Origin: JAKORR01 sp964608495
GTDB lineage: Bacteria > Armatimonadota > Zipacnadia > Zipacnadales > FEN-943
Direction: 5' to 3'
NCBI GenBank assembly: GCA_964608495.1
Contig: CAZSOQ010000107.1
Coordinates: forward strand, 1-17,049
Length of the DNA: 17,049 nucleotides
A program made the position numbers and the translations under genes. The notes beneath the pieces were generated by a model. The model was not told where the DNA came from. It did no database searches and was given only the letters and a program-made list of their open reading frames with translations. Positions 1 through 6,035 of this stretch are shown one piece after another; positions within the stretch are counted from its first letter, which is position 1, and every line of letters starts with the position of its first letter.

Positions 1-33
1 TGTTTCCTGCTTTTCCTCCCCCAAAAACATATA

Positions 34-64
34 ACCAGGTTACGCTTTTTTACCTAGGTCACGC
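34..64. repeat. Imperfect direct repeat, ACCaGGTtACGC type
   Basis: ACCAGGTTACGC at 34-45 is followed by the near copy ACCTAGGTCACGC at 52-64, differing by one inserted and one substituted base. The copies are separated by a T-rich spacer. A tandem pair about 18 bp apart, roughly two helical turns, could be a protein binding site. The function is unknown and chance is possible. Confidence 0.3.
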
Positions 65-283
65 AGGTTTTCGGCTCTTTTTGACGAGATTTTCGTCATT
101 TCAGGCCTTTGACCCCCGATTCTCACCTCGGCGATGTCTATATATATATGAGAGGACTCGATTCGCGTGACACCCCGAGGGGTACCCCGACTCAGCGCTC
201 ACTGACCCCTTTCCGACGGCTCTTCGGACCCGTGGTGACGGCCCTCAATTCCCTTCCCTGCCGTAAGAAGTTTCCCCCCTGCC

Positions 284-333
284 CCCCCCTTCAAGAAGCA
301 CTGATCGCTAGATCAGTGCTGAGTGAAGGGGGG
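284..333. other. Compound hairpin, 10 bp + 10 bp perfect arms
   Basis: The outer arms CCCCCCTTCA (284-293) and TGAAGGGGGG (324-333) are perfectly complementary. After a 3x3 internal loop (AGA/GAG), the inner arms AGCACTGATC (297-306) and GATCAGTGCT (311-320) pair perfectly around the tetraloop GCTA. Twenty pairs in 50 nt is unlikely by chance. It lies about 140 bp beyond the stop of the minus-strand SGNH hydrolase gene, so it could be a transcription terminator or RNA 3'-end stabiliser for that block or for a gene entering from the left. Neither side has a good T-run, so a classical intrinsic terminator is not certain. Confidence 0.65.
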
Positions 334-372
334 TCTAGAGTCTCTCTTAACGTCTAGACTGGATTCTAGACT
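334..372. repeat. Three clustered TCTAGA motifs
   Basis: TCTAGA occurs at 334-339, 353-358 and 365-370. The second copy is embedded in the 8-bp palindrome GTCTAGAC (352-359). The last two share the octamer TCTAGACT as a direct repeat, and the first and third are each followed by a CTCTCT-like tract. They abut the compound hairpin. The hexamer is rare in DNA of this base composition, so the cluster stands out. No function is assigned. Confidence 0.45.
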
Positions 373-474
373 CTCTATATATCCCCCTCCCGGCCCCGGG
401 TCCGCGTGTGTCTGCAGGGGTGGCTAGTGCTTGGCGACCGGGAAGCACCCGATCCGCGTGACAGTGCCTCTCGC

Positions 475-1653
475 TCAGGGCACGGGCGGCAGGCCCGCCG
501 CGGCGATGGCGCGGACCTGGAACTGGGTCCCGGTGCTCTCGGGGTGCTTCTCGTCCAACAGCGTGAGGCGCAGGGTGTGCTCGCCCGGGTCCAGCCCGGA
601 GGCGACGACCTGGTAGGGCGTGTAGCCGCCCCAGGTGGCGCCGAACCAGCCCTCGAGGACCACGGGGTCGCGATCGTCCACCTGCGCCCGAACGCGCCCC
701 ATCGCGCCCTTGACGCGCCAGAAGATGACGCCGATGGTGCTCCCGCGGACCCTGAACTCGATGACGCTGCCCGGCTTCTCCGTCTGCCATCCCCTGCCGA
801 AGGCCCCCGGCTGCGTCACTTCCCACCCGTCGTTGCGCGTGGGTTCGAGGCTGTCCGCTGTGAGCAGCTCCGTGTGGACGAACTCGTCGGTAAGCAGGGG
901 CGCGGGCAGGGCGGCGATGGGGACGGGAACCGCGTCGCCCAGGCCGGCGCGGACCTGGTCGAGCAGCGCGCCGATCAGCTCCGCGCACACGCGGTGCCCC
1001 GCGTCGTTGGGATGCACCTCGTCCGGCGACGTGTCCTCCCAGGTGAGCCGTCCCGCCTCGATCTCGGGCCAGACGGCGTCGCGGTAGCTGACCATGGGCA
1101 GGACGTAGTGGGTGCCGATCTTGGTCTGCCACTCCTGGGAGTTCTGGCCGTTCTTGTTCATGGTGAACAGGAGGACGAGGGCCGGCTGTTTGGGGGCGAC
1201 GAGGAGCTGGCGCACGAGGCCCTCGTAGGTGCGGGCGTGGAACTCGTCGGGCGGGTCGTTGACGCCGAACTCGACGACGACGAAGTCCGGGTTTTTCGCG
1301 ACGAGGTCTTGGGTGACGCGATGGGAGCCGATGTCGCTGCCCGTGGCGCCGATGCCGGCGTTCACGAAGGACACCTGGGCCTCGGGGAAGGTCTTGCGCC
1401 ACCAGTCGGCGACGAGGTTGCCGTAGCGATTGCCCTCGGTGCCGGCGGCGGCGCCCGCGGTGATGGACCCGCCGATGACGCCGACGACGATGGGCTTGCC
1501 CTCCGCCGCGCGGGCGAAGGCCGCGGCAAGACGCGCCGGATCGCCGCGACTCGTGAGGCCGCGGTCAAGCATCGCCTGGTTGAGCTGCAGGTCGGACATG
1601 GCGCAGGTCACCCCGATCAGTATCGGTATCGCGCAGATCAGCGTTCGCTTCAT
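475..1653 (-). CDS. Secreted SGNH/GDSL-family hydrolase with C-terminal beta-sandwich domain
   Basis: Predicted 392-aa exported esterase-type hydrolase. An N-terminal signal peptide (MKRTLICAIPILIGVTCA, residues 1-18) precedes the SGNH domain. Block I is GGSITAG with nucleophile Ser63, the Gly block is NAGIGATGS (98-106), block III is GVND with Asn132, and block V is DEVHPN with Asp211 and His214, so the full catalytic set is present. Residues about 255-385 form a second, beta-rich domain resembling the accessory modules of carbohydrate esterases. Family members deacetylate polysaccharides or cleave other esters; the substrate here is unknown. The start at 1653 is preferred over an in-frame upstream ATG at 1701 because it has GAGGTG 8 nt upstream and yields a proper signal peptide. 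It is the last gene of the minus-strand block, 87 bp after the acetyltransferase, and may have its own promoter. Confidence 0.88.
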   Translation of the reverse strand: MKRTLICAIPILIGVTCAMSDLQLNQAMLDRGLTSRGDPARLAAAFARAAEGKPIVVGVIGGSITAGAAAGTEGNRYGNLVADWWRKTFPEAQVSFVNAGIGATGSDIGSHRVTQDLVAKNPDFVVVEFGVNDPPDEFHARTYEGLVRQLLVAPKQPALVLLFTMNKNGQNSQEWQTKIGTHYVLPMVSYRDAVWPEIEAGRLTWEDTSPDEVHPNDAGHRVCAELIGALLDQVRAGLGDAVPVPIAALPAPLLTDEFVHTELLTADSLEPTRNDGWEVTQPGAFGRGWQTEKPGSVIEFRVRGSTIGVIFWRVKGAMGRVRAQVDDRDPVVLEGWFGATWGGYTPYQVVASGLDPGEHTLRLTLLDEKHPESTGTQFQVRAIAAAGLPPVP

Positions 1654-1699
1654 CGCACTCGCACCTCGTGGGTAGGCGTCGGGAGGCCAAAGGTTCCCC

Positions 1700-1708
1700 A
1701 TGTTAGCA
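1700..1708 (-). promoter_or_regulatory. Possible extended -10 element for the SGNH hydrolase gene
   Basis: On the minus strand the 87-bp gap before the SGNH hydrolase gene contains TGC followed by TAACAT (1700-1705), an extended -10-like hexamer about 46 bp upstream of the chosen start codon. No convincing -35 box lies at the right distance. The same AGTGCTAA(A/C)AT string occurs upstream of the deacetylase-family gene at 9656-9666, which modestly supports promoter function. Confidence 0.35.
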
Positions 1709-1740
1709 CTTCGCGGCGGGCGAGAGCGAGGTCCGGGCCG

Positions 1741-2976
1741 CTACATGAACCAGTCGGGCCTGGGCGGCGGCAGGCTCAGGGTGCGGTCGAGCGCGCGGAG
1801 CAGCTCGGGCGGCCCGGACAGACCGTCGGTGACGGCCAGCCCCGTGGCGGGCCGGACGCCCAGCCACAGGCGTGTCAGAGCACCGACCGAGGCGGTGAGC
1901 GTGGCCAGAGCGGCGTCGAGGCCCGGTCGGGCCGAGGACTCAGCCCCCAGGGTCACCACGTAGTCGCCGCCGGCGCCGTGCCAGCCGTCGTCGTCGCTCA
2001 GGTAGCGGGCCAGAGGGTCGTCGAGCCGGAGGCTGAAGCGCAGGTCGTCGCAGGGCAGGTGGGTGAGCGCCAGGCAGCCGGGAAGGTCGCACAGGCGCAT
2101 CTGCCACCAGGGCACGGCCCGCACGCCCACCGGGAAGGCTCCCCCCTCGCGCACGCGGCGCTGGCGGTGCGGACGCTCGAGCAGGTCGTAGAGCTGGATC
2201 CCCGGCGGTTCGGTCATCTTGACGAGGTGCACGTGGTCGCTGAGCGAGTGCAGCAGGGCCATGAGCTCGAGGAACTGCTCCGGCGTCTGGAAGGCCGTCC
2301 AGGACTCCTCGTAGATCCCGCCGCCGACGCGGCTGCCGTGGAACCAGAAGTGGTGGGTCAGCTCGCCCTGGGGGCCGTCGAGGTAGCCCAGCCCGAAGCC
2401 GTTGTGCTTGGCGTTGACGGCGATGTCTCCCCTGGTGTTCACGGACGGCGTCAGCGAGAGGCTGCCGTGGGCGCGACGGCGAGCCAGTCGGCTGGCATGG
2501 ACGCTCTCCCAGTCGTCGGCCGTGAGCCGCGACGGCGGGCGGGGCTTGACGTCCACGGTGAGCTGGGCGGGATCGAAGTCCACGCCACAGTCGTAGTTGC
2601 CCGTGCCGAAGCCCAAGCGGTTGTAGTAGCCCTGGTCGAACATGCCCAGCCCACAGACAAGGGCGCCCTCGCGCACGCTGTTGGCGATGGCGCGGGCGGT
2701 CAGGCGGGCGGCCAGGCCCTGCTGGCGGGCGACGCGGCTTGTGGCCACGGCGTGGATGCAGGAGAAGGGAAGCCGCTCGTCGAGGTACTGCAGGTCGCCC
2801 GGCGAGGTGATGACGCAGCACTCGGCCTCGCCGTTGAGCTTGGCGACGATGGTCGGCAGCTCCGCCAGGGCCAGACGGAGCCAATCCTCGGCGCCGGGCT
2901 CGTTCCATCCCGCCTCGTCCCAGATGCGCAGCACGGCCTCCAGGTCCCTGTCGGGGTCGTAGGCATGGTAGTCCAT
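1741..2976 (-). CDS. Eis-like GNAT N-acetyltransferase with C-terminal SCP2-like domain
   Basis: This 411-aa protein has the length and layout of the Eis family: an N-terminal GNAT domain (about 1-145), a second GNAT-like domain (about 150-280) and a C-terminal sterol-carrier-like domain (about 285-405). The acetyl-CoA pyrophosphate loop is visible as VATSRVARQQGLAARL (77-92). The motif YYNRLGFG (117-124) matches the Y-x-R-F-G-Y-G segment of Eis, whose Tyr acts as general acid. In Eis the C-terminal carboxylate is the general base; this protein ends in DWFM, so a similar short hydrophobic C-terminus is kept. Eis-type enzymes acetylate amines, including aminoglycosides and peptide lysines; the natural substrate here is unknown and resistance should not be assumed. 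No signal peptide. It starts 49 bp after the URO-D-like gene, with GAGGAGGAG upstream at a rather long spacing. Confidence 0.87.
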   Translation of the reverse strand: MDYHAYDPDRDLEAVLRIWDEAGWNEPGAEDWLRLALAELPTIVAKLNGEAECCVITSPGDLQYLDERLPFSCIHAVATSRVARQQGLAARLTARAIANSVREGALVCGLGMFDQGYYNRLGFGTGNYDCGVDFDPAQLTVDVKPRPPSRLTADDWESVHASRLARRRAHGSLSLTPSVNTRGDIAVNAKHNGFGLGYLDGPQGELTHHFWFHGSRVGGGIYEESWTAFQTPEQFLELMALLHSLSDHVHLVKMTEPPGIQLYDLLERPHRQRRVREGGAFPVGVRAVPWWQMRLCDLPGCLALTHLPCDDLRFSLRLDDPLARYLSDDDGWHGAGGDYVVTLGAESSARPGLDAALATLTASVGALTRLWLGVRPATGLAVTDGLSGPPELLRALDRTLSLPPPRPDWFM

Positions 2977-3025
2977 GGGCTCTCGCTCTCCTCCTCGGCC
3001 GGCGCGGCGGTCGCGGCGCGGGCCG

Positions 3026-4060
3026 TCAGTCGTGCTCGTCGCGCAGCGACAGGGGACGGTCGAGCGCCATCTGCAGCACGACGCGCCGCCCGCCGCTGAG
3101 GCGCAGGATCTCGCCGGCGGTCATCCGGGGCGTGGGCGCGATGTAGATCACCTGGTCGTCGCGCAGGCCCTCGAAGTAGGCCCGGAAATCGTCCGCAGCG
3201 GCGTCGTTGAGCTGCACGCCGCGCAGGCCCCTCATCTCCCGCCAGCATGGCAGGTGCTGCGTGTGATGCCCGCACAGATGGATCGTGCCCCCCTCGGGGT
3301 AGACGGCGAGTACCGCGGCGTCCAGCGGCGCCAGGTGGGCGGCGTAGGTCTCCGGGCCGACAAGCTGCGTGGAGCAGCCGCAGATGTGGCCGAAGCCGTC
3401 CGGGGCGAAGCGGTTGCACGAGCAGTAGAAGCGGTACCTGCCCTCGGGGAGGGTGGCGCGGACGAGGTCGTGCAGGCCGCGGATGGCGTCGGTGATGATG
3501 CGCAGGCCGCGCAGCTCGGGCTCGCCGGGCCGGGTCAGCTCCACGAGGGCCTGCTGGCCGAGGATGTTGACGGCGATGTTCAGGGGCGATGCGAGGACGG
3601 GGCCGCAAAGGGCGATGGGCTCGGGGAGGGCCTCGGCGAGGCGGAGCATAGCGTCCAGCGTCCACCGGACGAGAGGCGAGGAGGTGAAGTCAACCGGCCG
3701 GAGGTCGGCGAGACCGCCGGGCAGGGGGTCGCTCCAGAAGTTGCCGTCGTAGGGATAGACGCGGGCGCCGAAGAGGCTGTCCACGAAGTGCACGCCCAGA
3801 GGCCAGAAGTCCACGACCAGGGGGTAGAAGGTGACCTCATCGGCCGCGCGGGCGAGACGGTCGGGCAGGGAGCCGAGGACCTGCGACAGGCAGCGGTCCA
3901 GGTCCTCATCGCTGGCCTGGACGAAGAAGGGCTCCCAAAGGCCGCAGATGGCGAAGGCGTTGGCAGGCCGGGCACCGGCGAAGAGGACATCCAGCCCGGC
4001 GCGGTGGGCGGCCTGGACCTGGACCGCGGGGCCGAGCAAGGTGTCCCAGGACTGGCTCAT
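3026..4060 (-). CDS. Uroporphyrinogen decarboxylase (URO-D)/MtaA-superfamily protein
   Basis: Predicted 344-aa cytoplasmic TIM-barrel protein. The C-terminal half carries the superfamily's signature region: SCNRFAPDGFGHICGCSTQL (214-233), then EGGTIHLCGHH (256-266). The H-x-C pair His261/Cys263 matches the zinc-binding H-x-C of the MtaA/MtbA/CmuA corrinoid methyltransferase branch. Cys213, Cys215, Cys227 and Cys229 form an additional cluster. The Arg-rich N-terminal substrate motif of true heme-pathway HemE is not evident and no heme genes are nearby, so this is more likely a methyltransferase-type or uncharacterised paralogue than HemE. The start at 4060 is chosen over a frame running to 4177 because GAGGT (4071-4075) lies 10 nt upstream and the longer version would overlap the preceding gene with low-complexity sequence. 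The ribosome binding site overlaps the stop of the GH42-like gene, which implies translational coupling. Confidence 0.78.
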   Translation of the reverse strand: MSQSWDTLLGPAVQVQAAHRAGLDVLFAGARPANAFAICGLWEPFFVQASDEDLDRCLSQVLGSLPDRLARAADEVTFYPLVVDFWPLGVHFVDSLFGARVYPYDGNFWSDPLPGGLADLRPVDFTSSPLVRWTLDAMLRLAEALPEPIALCGPVLASPLNIAVNILGQQALVELTRPGEPELRGLRIITDAIRGLHDLVRATLPEGRYRFYCSCNRFAPDGFGHICGCSTQLVGPETYAAHLAPLDAAVLAVYPEGGTIHLCGHHTQHLPCWREMRGLRGVQLNDAAADDFRAYFEGLRDDQVIYIAPTPRMTAGEILRLSGGRRVVLQMALDRPLSLRDEHD

Positions 4061-4073
4061 GTCGCGTGCGACC

Positions 4074-5918
4074 TCACGGCTGCAGGACGAGGATACCCCA
4101 CAGGTCGAGCTCCGGGATCGTGAGCCTGATGAGCTCGCCGTCGGCCTGGAGCCGGACAGGAAGGGGCGTGCTCGCACCGGGGTCGGCGGGGTCCAGCCCG
4201 GTGGGCGCGGGGTACAGGGCCGCCCCGGTGAACTCGCGCCCCCCGAAGAGGGATCGGCGGACGGCGACGGTGAATGGCCCCAGCTTGCGCACGGCGTCGC
4301 GGGCGGCGTCGTAGTTGCGGTTGAGCAGGTGCAGGAGGGCCGGGGCGTCGGGGCGTCCGGGCACGACGCGGGCCTCGGCGATCACGCCCTCGGCCCCCTC
4401 GAAGGTGATGGGCGGCGGGAGGCAGTCGAAGAAGGCCGCCTCGTCGGCGAGCTTGCCGCCGGCCCACTGGAAGAGCTTGCCGGCGGCGGCCAGGTCGTCC
4501 AGGACCTGCTTCTGCGGGCCGTCGAGGGCGGTGGGCGTGGGCAGCAGGACGGCCCGGTATCCCGCCAGATCGTCGGCGGTCAGGGTCTCGTCGAGCCAGT
4601 CATCGCCGGCGGCGACCAGGTCGAAGGGGATGCTGCGCTCGGCGAGCCAGGAGGTGGCCTGAGCGGCTCCGCGCCGCCCCAGCCGGAAGTCCGGGTTGCT
4701 GTAGACCAGGGCCACGGCGGCGGCGGTCTCATAGTCGTCGAAGAGCGGTGCCCGGGCGCGGACGAAGCGGTAGAGGTGGGCGTAATCCTCGGGCTTGCTT
4801 GTGTACCAGTGGGACAGCTTCTCCTGGTTGAAGCACCACTGGTAGTGGGGCGCCATCAGGAAGTGGCCGAAGGCGTAGGCCTGGGCGACCCACGTGCGCA
4901 CCAGGCCCACCAGATTCTGCTCCTTCACCAGCGCCCAGTCGGGGCCGGAGGCAGTGGCGGCGACGGACTTGCCGAGCATGTCCCCGATCTTGAGGGTGAA
5001 GAGGGGGGCCGTGGAGCAGGCGTGGGTCTCGGCGCCGTGAGGCACCTCGCAGGAGAAGTAGTCCATCAACTGCGCGAAGAGCAGGTTCTCCGCCGACCCG
5101 GGGTTGCAGTTGCACGCGAAGGGGATCCTCCGGCCGCGGAGCTCCCAGGCGTAGTCGCGCAGCTCGCGCACCAAGTCGCGCGACGTCAGCAGGTGGAACT
5201 CGCTGAACTCGGCGTAGAGGGGGGCCTTGCCCCTGGCCTTTCGGTACTGCTCGGGGCTGACGCCGCGGGCGGCAAGGAACTGGTCGTAGCGGAAGGCGTC
5301 CAGGTCCTCGATGCCCAGCTCACGCAGTCTCTCGGGCGCAAGCTTCACGCGCAGGTACTCGCGGAACCTGGCCTGGCAGGAGTCGCAGAAGCCGCCACAG
5401 CGGTTGCTCAGGGCGATGGCCGAAGTGCCGCGGTAGTCGTCGAAGTGAAGGGCGTCGGGCTCGCCGAGCATCGCCAGTCGGACGCGGGAGCGCAGAAACT
5501 CTGCATAGCGCGGGTTGTTGGCGCAGCCCCAGTAGTAGGGATACTCCTTCTTCAGGTCTACCCAGTCGCGGACCTTGGTGGGCTGGCCGGCGATGTCGCG
5601 GCAGATGCCGTCCATGTACTGCTCGTCGAAGGCCATGAAGGCACGCAGCTCGGTGCGAAAACCGACGCTGGCGGAGACGCGGATGCCCAGCGCGTGCATC
5701 TGGTCGCGGGACTCGCGGTACTTGGCCAGGGCCTCCTCGGAGTCGTTGGCGGGCTTGCCGCCCCAGGCCTGCCAGGTGATGCCATAGACCCGGGCGATCT
5801 CCTCCGAGGGCCGGTACATGGAGACCACGTCCGAGAGCCTGAGGACGCGATCGCCAGCGTGGGTAGTGGCGCAGGCAAGGGCCCCGAGCAGGGCGAGCAG
5901 CCAGAAGCTGAGGGCCAT
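4074..5918 (-). CDS. Secreted GH42-like TIM-barrel glycoside hydrolase-type protein
   Basis: Predicted 614-aa exported protein. Signal peptide at 1-21 (MALSFWLLALLGALACATTHA). Residues about 28-395 look like a (beta/alpha)8 barrel: LHFDDYRG (157-164) supplies a pair of acidic residues at a strand end, and NRCGGFCDSCQARFREYLR (172-190) is the Cys-rich C-x3-C-x2-C stretch common after that strand in GH42-like and related uncharacterised glycosidases. Residues about 400-500 (ALVYSNPDFRL to LDDLAAAGKL) resemble the GATase-like trimerisation domain of GH42 beta-galactosidases, followed by a C-terminal beta domain ending in WGILVLQP. Family membership is by overall pattern, and the catalytic acid and nucleophile cannot be assigned with certainty. 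The start has GGGAGGG (5926-5932) 7 nt upstream. It probably shares a transcript with the URO-D-like gene 13 bp downstream. Confidence 0.7.
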   Translation of the reverse strand: MALSFWLLALLGALACATTHAGDRVLRLSDVVSMYRPSEEIARVYGITWQAWGGKPANDSEEALAKYRESRDQMHALGIRVSASVGFRTELRAFMAFDEQYMDGICRDIAGQPTKVRDWVDLKKEYPYYWGCANNPRYAEFLRSRVRLAMLGEPDALHFDDYRGTSAIALSNRCGGFCDSCQARFREYLRVKLAPERLRELGIEDLDAFRYDQFLAARGVSPEQYRKARGKAPLYAEFSEFHLLTSRDLVRELRDYAWELRGRRIPFACNCNPGSAENLLFAQLMDYFSCEVPHGAETHACSTAPLFTLKIGDMLGKSVAATASGPDWALVKEQNLVGLVRTWVAQAYAFGHFLMAPHYQWCFNQEKLSHWYTSKPEDYAHLYRFVRARAPLFDDYETAAAVALVYSNPDFRLGRRGAAQATSWLAERSIPFDLVAAGDDWLDETLTADDLAGYRAVLLPTPTALDGPQKQVLDDLAAAGKLFQWAGGKLADEAAFFDCLPPPITFEGAEGVIAEARVVPGRPDAPALLHLLNRNYDAARDAVRKLGPFTVAVRRSLFGGREFTGAALYPAPTGLDPADPGASTPLPVRLQADGELIRLTIPELDLWGILVLQP

Positions 5919-5943
5919 GCGTGATCCCTCCCGGCAGGATACC

Positions 5944-5963
5944 CGTCGGCGTGGGGGCCGACG
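5944..5963 (-). terminator. GC-rich hairpin between mutS2 and the GH42-like gene
   Basis: CGTCGGC (5944-5950) and GCCGACG (5957-5963) form a perfect 7-bp stem with a 6-nt loop in the 117-bp gap between the mutS2 stop and the next minus-strand start. It could attenuate read-through from mutS2. No T-run follows on the minus strand, so this is only a possible terminator. Confidence 0.25.
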
Positions 5964-6035
5964 CCCCGGGCCGCGGGGCCGTTGCGGCGGCGCGATGGGC
6001 GCCCGGCTGTGACCGACGCCTCGGCCGCGAGCAGT

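Larger units (their letters stand above)
1..474. other. Non-coding region rich in inverted repeats, lower GC than the rest
   Basis: No credible gene is visible here. The stretch is clearly poorer in G+C than the rest of the window, with runs such as a TA repeat near 139-149. It holds many short inverted repeats: TGACGA/TCGTCA at 82-87/93-98, the palindrome GGGGTACCCC at 179-188, TCCGA/TCGGA at 212-216/224-228, a large compound hairpin at 284-333, and GTGCTT/AAGCAC at 427-432/443-448. The only open frame of any size (109-357, plus) starts with TTG, has no ribosome binding site and runs through the hairpin, so it is not called. The region lies downstream of the minus-strand gene block and may hold its transcription end. 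The gene to the left is outside the window. Confidence 0.6.

Noticed and set aside
109..357. Plus-strand open frame of 82 codons in the left non-coding region
   Set aside because: It has a TTG start without ribosome binding site, crosses the compound hairpin, has unusual composition and no recognisable domain.
406..3099. Very long plus-strand open frame (897 codons)
   Set aside because: It is antisense to the SGNH hydrolase and acetyltransferase genes, which have clear motifs; it is an artefact of strong GC bias in codon positions.
3026..4060. True heme-biosynthetic HemE
   Set aside because: The heme-type N-terminal arginine motif is not evident, the H-x-C zinc motif points to the MtaA branch, and no heme genes are adjacent.
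3831..5924. Long plus-strand open frame antisense to the GH42-like gene
   Set aside because: Its translation is low-complexity Gly/Ala/Val/Glu-rich with no domain, and the opposite strand has a signal peptide, ribosome binding site and fold motifs.
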